Source of the DNA: Treponema sp. | GTDB lineage: Bacteria; Spirochaetota; Spirochaetia; Treponematales; Treponemataceae | Assembly: GCA_016286365.1 (NCBI GenBank) | Contig: JAEESN010000011.1 | Span: forward strand, 1 to 64,000 | Direction: 5' to 3' | DNA: 64,000 nt | Part shown: positions 51,016-59,916 of the stretch, one piece after another | Numbering within the stretch: the first letter of the stretch is position 1 | Layout of the letters: each line of letters begins with the position of its first letter | Translations under genes and position numbers: made by a program | The notes under the pieces: generated by a model | Database searches by the model: none | Seen by the model: the letters and a program-made list of their open reading frames with translations, nothing else | Told to the model about the DNA's origin: nothing

Positions 51016-53811
51016 ATGATTACTAAAAATTCTTTAAAAGCTCTCTTTTTAAGTTTAACAGCAGGTTTAATCTTAATATCCTGCGAAACAATGAACCTTG
51101 GTAAAGAACCAACCGCCCAGGAATTAATCAAAAACGGCGAAATTGATAAAGCTAAAAGCCTTTTCCAGATTAGAAGTGATATAAACGAGATTGATGAAGA
51201 CGGTAACACTGTTTTACATCTTGCTGCAATGATTGACGACGCAGATCTTGTTACTTATTTTATAATCAAGGGTGCAGACGTTCATTTAAGAAACCGCGAC
51301 GGGGACAGCCCTCTTCATGTTGCAATTAAAAACCGCTCATTCAATGCGGCAAAGGTATTATGCGTAAAAGATACCTGCCTTTTTGATGAAAATATCCAGG
51401 GAAGAAGTGCCCTCGAAGAAGGTCTTAAAACAGATCCCGCTTTTTATGATTTATTCATCTGTGCAGAAACAGGCAGCCTCATAGATAAAAGCGGAAAAAC
51501 AATAGTTCATTATTTTGTAGAACAGAAAAACATTCAGGCAATTAAGCTCTGCGCTAAAAAAGGAATCCCTAATTCGATTAAGGATTACAAGGGAAAAACT
51601 CCTTTAGACTATGCTTTTTCTAATATTGATGATTACAGCTCTGTAGAAATTGCTGCAGAATTGATTTTAGGCGGTGCCGAAGAAGTAGAAACTGAATTCT
51701 CATACTTCCAGGATGCACTTACTTCAAGAAACATCAACGTACGTTTTGATGACGGACAGACTCCTTTACACTTGAGCTCTATAAACGGACACGTAGCAAT
51801 TACTAAATATCTTCTATTAAATGGTGCTAATACACAGAGTCAGGATAGTTCCGGAGCTACACCTTTACACGAAGCAATCCGTTACGGAAACCTCGAAATT
51901 GCAAAAATGCTTTTAGACGCAGGTGCAAACGTAAACGCAAAGGATAACCTTGGAAAAACTCCAATCCTCCTCATCATCCCACAGGATAAAATTGCTCAAA
52001 CTTATGATCTTTTGATTAAAAATAATGCAGACTTAAATGCAAAGGACATGTACGGAGACACAATCCTCCATACTGCTGCAATGCTCAAAGTTAATGTAAG
52101 CATACTCGAAAACTTAACTGCTCACGGTGCCGACATCAACGCAAGAAATAAGGAAGGTGTTACACCGCTCGAAATCACAATCAAACAGGAAGATGTTGCA
52201 ACAACAAAGCTCTTTACAACTCACGGAGCAAACATCCATACTAAAGATACAAACGGAAGCTCTCCTCTTTTAGTTGCATTAACAAGTTCAAACGAAATAT
52301 TCGAAGCAACTGTAAACGAGATGAACGTAGAAACTCAGGATTCGGAAGGAAACACACCACTTCATCTTGCAATCATGAACGATGCTCCTTTAGCAAAAAT
52401 CCAGTATATAGTAAGTCTTACAAAGGATGTAAATATCCGTAACCGTGATGGTAACTCTGCCCTCTACTATGCAATCTTAAAAAACAGACAGAAGGTTGGA
52501 GAAATGCTTCTTACAAAAAATGCTGATATTTTCTCTACAAATACAAACAACAATTCTCCTTTAAGACTCGCATTAAAACACGGTGGTTCTGTTCAGGACT
52601 GGCTCATCACTTCTAAGACAATTAAATCTACAGATGGTAGCGGAAACACAGTTTTACACTATGCCGCTGAATGGGAATATCCACAGGCAATTACTTCTTT
52701 ATTAACAAAGGGTGCAGACATCAATGCTAAGAATGCAAACGGCGAAACCTGTTTATTCAGTGCAGTTAAGACTAACAATCCCGAAATCATTCAGCTTGTT
52801 GTTGATGGAGGTGCTTCTGTAAAAGACAGAGACAATCTTGGAAGTACACCTTTACACACAGCCGTAAGATGGGATGCAATTAAATCTATAGAAAAATTGA
52901 TTAAGCTTGGTGTTCCTGTAAACGCACAGAACAGCGCAGGAAAATCACCCTTGGCAGAAGCCGTTTTAGCCGGAAAATATGATGTTGCAAAATATCTTTT
53001 AGAACACGGTGCTGATGTAAACTCAAGCGACAGAAACGGTGTTACAATTCTCATGGATACAATCCGCGGAAAGAATGCAGACCTTGTAAAGCTTCTTCTT
53101 AAATACGATGCAAATCCAAACCTCCAGGAAATAAACGGAAGAAACGCTTATCACGAAGCTGCAGAAACAGGCGACATCAAAATCATCAACCTTATCCGCG
53201 AAGCTGGCGTAAATCCTCTTTCACGCGACAAACAGGGTAACACACCTTTATCAATTGTATTGAATAAAGACATTAAGACAATTAAGGCTGTTCTTGGAAA
53301 ATCATATAATATAACAGATTCAGACGGTAATTCTCCAATACACATCCTTGTTAAAAACAACTCTAATCCGGAGATTTTAAAGACTCTTATTGCAGACGGA
53401 TACCCTATTGATACACGAAATGCCGACGGATATACCCCGTTAAACATCGCAATTGAGGCAGATAATGTACAAATTTCGGTAATTTTACTGGAAAATGGCG
53501 CAAATCCGTTCCAGACAATAGACAAAAAAGGTACAAATGGTGTTACAATAGCATTAGAGCATAATAATACTCAGATTATTACTAATATTGTTAAGTATGC
53601 AAACTCTATGACAGACATTCAGGGTAATACAATCCTTCACTATGCGGCTAAAACAAGTTCCCTCGATGTTGTTAAGATTCTGCTTTCTTATGGAATTGAC
53701 AAAAACGTTCAGAATGTTTCGGGCGAAACTCCATACACTATTGCAGTAAGATGGAAGAGACCTGCGGAAATCACTGAGCTTTTAAAACCTTCATATGGTA
53801 ATAAAGATTAA
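51016..53811 (+). CDS. Large ankyrin-repeat lipoprotein
   Basis: About 931 residues from the ATG at 51016 (GAGGGG upstream). The lipobox LILISC gives Cys23; the rest is about 25 ankyrin repeats of 33 residues, many with the full DGNTPLHLA-type turn, from residue about 45 to the end. Ankyrin stacks bind proteins; an exported, anchored stack of this size suggests an outer-membrane or periplasmic binding scaffold. A degenerate HD-GYP gene follows after 23 bp. Confidence 0.88.
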   Translation: MITKNSLKALFLSLTAGLILISCETMNLGKEPTAQELIKNGEIDKAKSLFQIRSDINEIDEDGNTVLHLAAMIDDADLVTYFIIKGADVHLRNRDGDSPLHVAIKNRSFNAAKVLCVKDTCLFDENIQGRSALEEGLKTDPAFYDLFICAETGSLIDKSGKTIVHYFVEQKNIQAIKLCAKKGIPNSIKDYKGKTPLDYAFSNIDDYSSVEIAAELILGGAEEVETEFSYFQDALTSRNINVRFDDGQTPLHLSSINGHVAITKYLLLNGANTQSQDSSGATPLHEAIRYGNLEIAKMLLDAGANVNAKDNLGKTPILLIIPQDKIAQTYDLLIKNNADLNAKDMYGDTILHTAAMLKVNVSILENLTAHGADINARNKEGVTPLEITIKQEDVATTKLFTTHGANIHTKDTNGSSPLLVALTSSNEIFEATVNEMNVETQDSEGNTPLHLAIMNDAPLAKIQYIVSLTKDVNIRNRDGNSALYYAILKNRQKVGEMLLTKNADIFSTNTNNNSPLRLALKHGGSVQDWLITSKTIKSTDGSGNTVLHYAAEWEYPQAITSLLTKGADINAKNANGETCLFSAVKTNNPEIIQLVVDGGASVKDRDNLGSTPLHTAVRWDAIKSIEKLIKLGVPVNAQNSAGKSPLAEAVLAGKYDVAKYLLEHGADVNSSDRNGVTILMDTIRGKNADLVKLLLKYDANPNLQEINGRNAYHEAAETGDIKIINLIREAGVNPLSRDKQGNTPLSIVLNKDIKTIKAVLGKSYNITDSDGNSPIHILVKNNSNPEILKTLIADGYPIDTRNADGYTPLNIAIEADNVQISVILLENGANPFQTIDKKGTNGVTIALEHNNTQIITNIVKYANSMTDIQGNTILHYAAKTSSLDVVKILLSYGIDKNVQNVSGETPYTIAVRWKRPAEITELLKPSYGNKD

Positions 53812-53834
53812 TTTAGTAAAAGGAGATTAATGGA

Positions 53835-55322
53835 ATGGAAACTATTACTTTAGAATCATTGCGCGAAGAACAGACCTTTAAAGATGATTTACTCATAGAT
53901 GAAAATTTTATTCTTCTCCCACACTCCTGTCCTGTAACAAAAGAGCTTTTAACAGCGCTTCGCGAATGGGAATTCACTTCCATTAATACAGATCTTCCAC
54001 TCACAAATGATGTTGGACCTTCTGCGCCTCCAGAACCAGCTGCAAATGCGGGCAACGGGGCCAACCCTTCTAGTCAAACATCAGTTTCTGAAGTTCAGAG
54101 TGCACCTTCCGAAGCAGCAGACGCTCAGGCAGATAAATTCTCTCAGAATCAGACTGGTATTTTTGCTAACGGCGCCGATGCTGTAAAAATCGGTGAATCC
54201 CTTAAAAAGGCACTTGAAGATTCTAAAACAGACGGACAGAACAACAGCGATTTTTCAAGAATGGAAATGGTTCATAAAGTTTATGATGAATACATGAACT
54301 ATATAGAAGGTGTTTTCCGTTATTATGCTACACACAAGCAGATTAATCAGCAGGAACTTTCCGAAACTGTAAAAGAACTGTGTATCTTTATTAAAGAAAA
54401 CAAGCGTTTTATTCTCCGAGTTGATTCTACAAAAGAATATTCAGATAAAAACTTCCTTGTAAGACATTCAATGCGTTCAACTGTACTTGCACTGGTAATC
54501 GGACTTCAGCTCAGAATGCCTCTTTCTAAAATGATTGAACTTGGAGTTTCCTGCATTATTCACGAAATCGGTATGCTCTGTCTTCCTCCTTCTGTTTATA
54601 TGACAGACAAGCAGCTTACTCTTGGAGAAAGGGCACAGATTTTAAAACATCCTTTATACGGTTATACAATTGCAAAAGCATTAAACTTTCCGCTTTCTAT
54701 TCAGCTTGGAATTCTTGAACATCACGAAAAGGAAAATGGAACAGGATATCCTCGCCGTCTTCCTGGCGATAAGATTTCTATAAATGCAAAAATTATTTCT
54801 GTAGCCTGTTCATACGAAGCAATCACTGCACCTCGTACTTACAAAAATGAACGTTCACAGTTCGAAGCAATGATTGAAGTTTTAAAGAATGCAGATCATC
54901 AGTATGATGATACAGTAATCAAGGCACTTTTATACAGCGTTTCGCTCTACCCTATTGGTGCTTATGTTTATCTTACAAACAGAAAGATTGCAGTCGTTGT
55001 AGATACTAATCCCGATAATCCAAAATTCCCGATTGTTCAGAGTATTTCTGAAAGAGAAGCTGATGGTTCTCCAAAGATTATTCAGACAGGACAGAATGGA
55101 ATTAATATTGCGCGAATTCTTACAAAGCGCGAACAGGATGATATCATAAAGCTGATGCAGGAAAGATATAAGGCTATTGAAGAAGCACAGAGAATTGCAC
55201 AGGAAAATCTGGCACTTCTTCAGGCAAACCCTCTTCCTCCACGTCCGGCAAAACCAGCGGGCGATCAGGCATCTATTCCTCCAGCTCAGATGGAAGAAGT
55301 TGATATCAGTATGTTTAGTTAA
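53835..55322 (+). CDS. Degenerate HD-GYP domain protein
   Basis: A 495-residue cytosolic protein. Residues 1-60 are a small N-domain and 60-135 a low-complexity Ala/Ser/Gln linker. Residues about 200-385 are HD-GYP-like with HHEKENGTGYP intact, but the usual HDxGK is HEIGM (His243-Glu244) and the later ADVYDA-type motif is ACSYEA. The C-terminal tail is Pro/Ala-rich. Catalysis is probably lost or altered, so it may bind cyclic-di-GMP as an effector. Likely co-transcribed with the ankyrin gene. Confidence 0.82.
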   Translation: METITLESLREEQTFKDDLLIDENFILLPHSCPVTKELLTALREWEFTSINTDLPLTNDVGPSAPPEPAANAGNGANPSSQTSVSEVQSAPSEAADAQADKFSQNQTGIFANGADAVKIGESLKKALEDSKTDGQNNSDFSRMEMVHKVYDEYMNYIEGVFRYYATHKQINQQELSETVKELCIFIKENKRFILRVDSTKEYSDKNFLVRHSMRSTVLALVIGLQLRMPLSKMIELGVSCIIHEIGMLCLPPSVYMTDKQLTLGERAQILKHPLYGYTIAKALNFPLSIQLGILEHHEKENGTGYPRRLPGDKISINAKIISVACSYEAITAPRTYKNERSQFEAMIEVLKNADHQYDDTVIKALLYSVSLYPIGAYVYLTNRKIAVVVDTNPDNPKFPIVQSISEREADGSPKIIQTGQNGINIARILTKREQDDIIKLMQERYKAIEEAQRIAQENLALLQANPLPPRPAKPAGDQASIPPAQMEEVDISMFS

Positions 55323-56076
55323 AGAAATTACGGATTTTTGCTACATCCTGATTAAATTTTTCGTCGATTACAGGCGGATGTTCATAAAAATACAGAATCT
55401 GTTCCATTTCTTCCAGAGTCTGAACACCCCAGATAGGAATTACACTTTCATACTGATGAAGGAAACCGAATGCAAGCGGAATATTTTCTAAAAGACCTCC
55501 ACCAAGAGGCTGCATTGCAATAAATCCTACATCGTGCTCTTCGCATAATTTTACAAGCTCAACTACATTTTCGGGACTCAACATACTGAACGGAAACTGA
55601 AGTGTTTCGTACAGATCTGATTCTACCGCTTTTTTTGCAGTTTCGAAGTTTGTTGTTACAATTCCAATATGTTTTATTTTACTCTGACGTTTTAAGTCTA
55701 AAAGGGTTTCGTAAATTTTATCGTCGCCGTCTTTGAGCGGAACAAAATCTTCTGTTTCGAACTGATATAAATCTACAGAGTCGCAGTGAAGGGTCATAAG
55801 GCTTGTTTCAAGATTTTCTGTGAGCTCTGCCCAGTTTTTAGCGGCAGTTGTTGTAGAAAGGAAAATATTTTTACGGATATCGTAGAGCGCATCGCCAAGA
55901 AGCTTTTCGCTTTCGGGATATTTTCGTGAGGTATCAAAAAAATTAATTCCTGCGTCGTAAGCCTTACGCACGATGAGAGCAGCATTATCCTCGCCCACAC
56001 TGTCGGTAAGTCTCATTGCGCCAAAAGCAACACGCGAAATTAATAAGTCTGTTTTTCCTAATCGTATATATTCCAT
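55315..56076 (-). CDS. Aldo/keto reductase-like protein with missing catalytic residues
   Basis: A 253-residue barrel related to aldo/keto reductases: MEYIRLGKTDLLISRVAFGAMR start, FFDTSRKYPESEKLLG with Asp and Tyr of the tetrad. The usual Lys is replaced (LSTTTAAKN) and the usual His site reads LYQFETED, so two of four catalytic residues appear absent. Shorter than typical (about 300 residues or more). Activity is doubtful. It overlaps the convergent HD-GYP stop by eight bases. Confidence 0.75.
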   Translation of the reverse strand: MEYIRLGKTDLLISRVAFGAMRLTDSVGEDNAALIVRKAYDAGINFFDTSRKYPESEKLLGDALYDIRKNIFLSTTTAAKNWAELTENLETSLMTLHCDSVDLYQFETEDFVPLKDGDDKIYETLLDLKRQSKIKHIGIVTTNFETAKKAVESDLYETLQFPFSMLSPENVVELVKLCEEHDVGFIAMQPLGGGLLENIPLAFGFLHQYESVIPIWGVQTLEEMEQILYFYEHPPVIDEKFNQDVAKIRNFFN

Positions 56077-56107
56077 CTATATTCTCCTGCCGCATTTTAA
56101 CACCTGA

Positions 56108-56250
56108 TATGTTTTCCGGATAAATCTTTCAGAAAATCAATTTACTCCCGTGGAAAATGCCACTAGACAACTAAAACACGTTGTCTTGTGTCATTTTTCA
56201 CTCCGTAAATTGCTTTTCTAATCTATTATATTTCCAGTCCGGAAAACATA
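56108..56250. mobile_element. 143-bp inverted-repeat element, MITE-like
   Basis: The ends are perfect 13-bp inverted repeats, TATGTTTTCCGGA at 56108-56120 and TCCGGAAAACATA at 56238-56250. Inside are further paired blocks: AGAAAA/TTTTCT, CAATTTAC/GTAAATTG, GAAAATG/CATTTTTC and AGACAAC/GTTGTCT around a TAAAACAC loop. Both ends carry TA, as expected for TA-targeting transposition. No coding frame. Confidence 0.6.
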
Positions 56251-56326
56251 ATCGGTATTAGATGCAGTGGACTATAATTCCACTTTCGTGAATACCCCGC
56301 AAGACATTTTTTTATCAATATATTAA

Positions 56327-57814
56327 TTATGCCCGTAAAACAGGCTTGTAATTCTTAATCGCTTTTTGGATAAAGAATACGAGGTCATCAAGGCTAACGC
56401 GTTCCTGTTCCATGCTGTCGCGGAAGCGGACGGTTACGGTGTTGAAAAGTTCGTTTGGTGTACCGTCTTCTTTCTTTTCCTGGATTGTGTCGTAGTCTAC
56501 TGTTACGCAGAATGGAGTACCAACTTCGTCCTGGCGGCGGTAGCGTTTTCCTACTGTTCCTGAAGTATCGTAATCAGTTACAAAGTCTTCTTTAAGAAGG
56601 TGCTGGATTTCTTTTGCTTTTTCTGCAAGACCGTCTTTCTTCATCAAAGGAAGAACTGCAACTGTGATTGGTGCTAAGCGTGGGTCAAGGTGAAGAACTG
56701 TTCTGTAGTCTTCCGGTTCACCTTCTTTTGCAACGTTCTGTTCTTCATAGCCTTCGCAAAGGAACATCAAGAAGTTTCTGTTCAAACCGGCAGAAGTTTC
56801 GATTACGTATGGAACATACTTCTTGTTTCCGTCTTCCTGATCGATATAAGACATATCTTTCTTTGAGTATGTCTGATGCTGTGAAAGGTCAAAGTCTGTA
56901 CGGCTGTGAATACCTTCGATTTCTTCAAATCCGATCGGGAAGTTGTATGTGATATCGTATGCATCTTTTGCATAGTGAGCCAATTTATCGTGGTGGTGCC
57001 ACTTGAGCTGCTTTTCAGGGATACCGTACTTTAAGTAGAACTGCCAGCGGTCTTTTCTCCAGCGATCGAATGTTTCATCTTCTGTTCCTGGTTTACAGAA
57101 ATATTCCATTTCCATCTGTTCAAATTCACAGGTACGGAAAATAAAGTTCTTAAAGATGATTTCGTTACGGAAAGATTTACCAACCTGAGCTACACCAAAA
57201 GGAACCTTCATGCGGTTAGACTGAACGATGTTCTTAAAATCTGTAAAGATACCCTGACAGGTTTCAGGGCGAAGATAAATAAGGTGTGAGTCATCTGCGA
57301 TTGGTCCCTGATATGTCTTGAACATAAGGTTGAATTCGCGGACAGCAGTATATTTTCTGTTTTTGCTTCCACAAGTTGGACAGTTGATGTTTGCATCGAT
57401 GAAAGCTTTCATTTCGTCGTGTGTCATTGTGTCTACAGGTTTTCCTGGGTTTACATCCGGATTTGCTGCAATAAAGTCTTCGATTAATTTATCTGCGCGG
57501 TGGCGTGCGTTACATTCAATACAGTCAACCATTGGATCCGAGAAGTGATCAACGTGACCGGAAGCCTTCCATGTTGTGTGATGCTGGAAGATAGCAGAAT
57601 CAAGACCAACTACATCATCATGAAGCTGAGTCATGTAGTGCCACCATTCATTCTGAATATTTCTTTTGAATTCTACACCGAGTGGACCATAGTCCCATGC
57701 ACCTGCCTGGCCTCCATAAATTTCAGAAGCCTGATAAACAAAGCCTCGTCTCTTACACAAACTGATGATTTTATCCAGTGTACATGCGTGTGGATCATTA
57801 TTAGTATTTGCCAT
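56327..57814 (-). CDS. glyS: Glycyl-tRNA synthetase (dimeric type)
   Basis: A 495-residue class II synthetase of the single-chain alpha-2 type. It has the N-terminal YGPLGVEFKRN and DSAIFQHHTTWKASGH motifs, motif 2 FRNEIIFKNFIFRTCEFEQME, and a C-terminal anticodon-binding domain ending in FFIQKAIKNY. A CxxC...CxxC zinc-like insertion (IECNARH; NCPTCGSKN) is present. AAGGAG precedes the ATG. Confidence 0.93.
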   Translation of the reverse strand: MANTNNDPHACTLDKIISLCKRRGFVYQASEIYGGQAGAWDYGPLGVEFKRNIQNEWWHYMTQLHDDVVGLDSAIFQHHTTWKASGHVDHFSDPMVDCIECNARHRADKLIEDFIAANPDVNPGKPVDTMTHDEMKAFIDANINCPTCGSKNRKYTAVREFNLMFKTYQGPIADDSHLIYLRPETCQGIFTDFKNIVQSNRMKVPFGVAQVGKSFRNEIIFKNFIFRTCEFEQMEMEYFCKPGTEDETFDRWRKDRWQFYLKYGIPEKQLKWHHHDKLAHYAKDAYDITYNFPIGFEEIEGIHSRTDFDLSQHQTYSKKDMSYIDQEDGNKKYVPYVIETSAGLNRNFLMFLCEGYEEQNVAKEGEPEDYRTVLHLDPRLAPITVAVLPLMKKDGLAEKAKEIQHLLKEDFVTDYDTSGTVGKRYRRQDEVGTPFCVTVDYDTIQEKKEDGTPNELFNTVTVRFRDSMEQERVSLDDLVFFIQKAIKNYKPVLRA

Positions 57815-57951
57815 TTTTATCTCCTTACGACTCTGGCGTGGGCCGTTTTGTGATTTTCCGCAGAGTCAGTTCACAGGGAATGTGCCTTTCTCTACGTTTT
57901 AATTGAGTTGTAAGGTTGAGATTATCATAAAAAAGGAATGTTTGCAAATGC

Positions 57952-58869
57952 TTACTGAGGCACTTCTTCAAGCTCACCGATTTCTTTAAGAATTTCGTTT
58001 GCTTCGGGTGATTCAAAGCTTTCTGAAGGAACTTCGCCACTACCCTGCTTTGGAGGTTTATCTACAGTGTAATCATTTGTATCGCCTGGAGCACGGTATA
58101 TTTCAAAATCCATCTTTAACTTAAGATTATCATAAATAAAACCTAAGATTGAACTTTTTACATTTGCATCCATATCGCCGTCAAAAAGGATGATTACATA
58201 GGAAACCTTAGTACCCGGTTTTATATCATAAACATGGCCGCTCAAGTTGATATTCTTTCGCTTTACATTCAAAAAAAGATTCTGGATTCTCACACCCTTT
58301 TGCAAAAGCCTTGCCGTATCCTTATCGAAAACACTGACAATCCCCGAAGTACTTATGATGTTTGTTTTAAAAGGATAAATCTTCATATTGTGTGTGATGT
58401 AGCCCGAAATATCCTTGTTATCCGAGCAGTTATAGCGGATAAATTTTCGCCTGCCCTTTGCCCCGTTTACAGTGAGGATTCCCTTTATGGTGTTATAAAC
58501 TCCTGCAACAGGTCCACCAAGCATTACAAATCCGCCCGGGAGCTTAAGTTCGAGCATAAATTTATCGCGGTCGGTAGCACGAATTCTTGAAGAAATTACA
58601 CCTAAAAATATTGATTTTAAGTCTTCGTCGTATTCAAAGGATTTTATAAAATTGTACCATTCGCGGAGCGTAAGCTGATCATCAATAAAAATAAAACAGA
58701 TGGAATCAGGATAATTTTTTAAAAGGCTCTTTGCAACCTTGTAATTATCTATACAGTATGCTTCGAACTGGTCTTCTTTAAGGGCATCAAAGACATAGGT
58801 GCTGATTGCAAGCGGAGGATTTATAAAAAAGACTTTTCTTCCAAGAACCGGAAAATCTCGCCGTTCCAT
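57952..58869 (-). CDS. PilZ-like domain protein
   Basis: A 305-residue cytosolic protein. Residues about 140-235 resemble a PilZ domain (GRRKFIRYNC with Arg/Lys start, then beta strands), which would bind cyclic-di-GMP, but the second D/N-x-S-x-x-G motif is weak (STSGIVSV). The N-terminal third has receiver-like strand-helix pattern (VFFINPPLAIST; ICFIFIDDQLTL) without a clear phosphoacceptor. With three HD-GYP genes nearby a cyclic-di-GMP role fits. The tail is Pro/Glu-rich. Confidence 0.6.
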   Translation of the reverse strand: MERRDFPVLGRKVFFINPPLAISTYVFDALKEDQFEAYCIDNYKVAKSLLKNYPDSICFIFIDDQLTLREWYNFIKSFEYDEDLKSIFLGVISSRIRATDRDKFMLELKLPGGFVMLGGPVAGVYNTIKGILTVNGAKGRRKFIRYNCSDNKDISGYITHNMKIYPFKTNIISTSGIVSVFDKDTARLLQKGVRIQNLFLNVKRKNINLSGHVYDIKPGTKVSYVIILFDGDMDANVKSSILGFIYDNLKLKMDFEIYRAPGDTNDYTVDKPPKQGSGEVPSESFESPEANEILKEIGELEEVPQ

Positions 58870-58923
58870 ATTCTAATATTTTATCATAGATTTAAAATAT
58901 TAAAAGTTCAAAAAAGCAATATA

Positions 58924-59916
58924 TCAATAATTTATAAATTGTTCTTCGGGGCACTTTTGGAAAAATTCTTCCAGGCGGGCTTTTAAATCCTCGTTATCTT
59001 TTGCGTTCAAAAACTGTGTCTGAGCATAGTGGGCAAATTTAAAATTCATAGAATAATACGTAAAAAACCTCTGAAGCCTTGTCTTCCAGAACTCACGGGG
59101 CTGAAACTTTTCTACATCGAAAATAAAATCAAAAGCGATTTCTTTCATATCTACATGCCCGTGATTTCCTTTGAGCTCGGAAAAAATCCACGGTTTTTGG
59201 GCACAGGCGCGTGCAATCATCACTCCCGATACATTCGGACAGCGTGTAACTGCATTTTTGAGGCTTGGTTCATCCTTTACATTCCCGTTCAGATAGATTT
59301 TAATCCCCTGATTTTTATAACGCTCACAAAGTCGCTCGCAGTATTCGTAGCGTGGAGGGCGGATAAGTTTTTCTTTTTTTGTGCGCGGATGAAGAGTTAA
59401 AAGTTCAACACCTTCCGAAACAAGCATATCTGTAAAAGCAAAAAATTTTTCGTCGGTAAAATCATCATCCCCAAGACGGAGTTTTACGCTGAACCTGAGT
59501 TTTTCACCAGTCCCGTCGTTATGATTTTTTATTACAGAATAAACCCTCCGGACCATCTCTTTTGTTTCTTCAATTGGTTTTATCATCCAGGAAATACCCG
59601 CCCCCACTTTATAAACATCGGGAGCAGAACAGCCCATATTCAAATCAATTCCAAGCCCCGGAAGTTCACAGAGTATACCTGCTGCCTGTTCAAGCTTGGA
59701 AGAATCAAAGCCCGTAAGCTGCCAGACAATTTTCTGTGGGCACGGCTGAGGATCTATATAAAATTTTTCGAAAGGACCTCTGGTGCAAAGTGAGCCTGCA
59801 TTTATCATCTCGGTAAAGTATTCATCACAGCCACCGAATTTTTCAAGAAGAATCCTGAAAGCCGGATGACTCAGAGTCGCCATTGGTCCTGCAATTAATT
59901 TATAGTTCATCATCAT
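58924..59916 (-). CDS. dus: tRNA-dihydrouridine synthase
   Basis: A 330-residue FMN enzyme. LIAGPMATLSHPAFR start, the catalytic NMGCSAPD (Cys) and the phosphate-binding LNGNVKDEPS and GVMIARACAQKPWIF are Dus motifs. It reduces uridine in tRNA; the exact site cannot be told. Its ATG overlaps the end of the upstream lipoprotein gene by four bases, so the two are coupled. Confidence 0.88.
   Translation of the reverse strand: MMMNYKLIAGPMATLSHPAFRILLEKFGGCDEYFTEMINAGSLCTRGPFEKFYIDPQPCPQKIVWQLTGFDSSKLEQAAGILCELPGLGIDLNMGCSAPDVYKVGAGISWMIKPIEETKEMVRRVYSVIKNHNDGTGEKLRFSVKLRLGDDDFTDEKFFAFTDMLVSEGVELLTLHPRTKKEKLIRPPRYEYCERLCERYKNQGIKIYLNGNVKDEPSLKNAVTRCPNVSGVMIARACAQKPWIFSELKGNHGHVDMKEIAFDFIFDVEKFQPREFWKTRLQRFFTYYSMNFKFAHYAQTQFLNAKDNEDLKARLEEFFQKCPEEQFINY

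Noticed and set aside
56255..56326. AGTGGA/TCCACT hairpin after the 143-bp element as a terminator for glyS
   Set aside because: Six-base stem without a T run in either direction; too weak to call.
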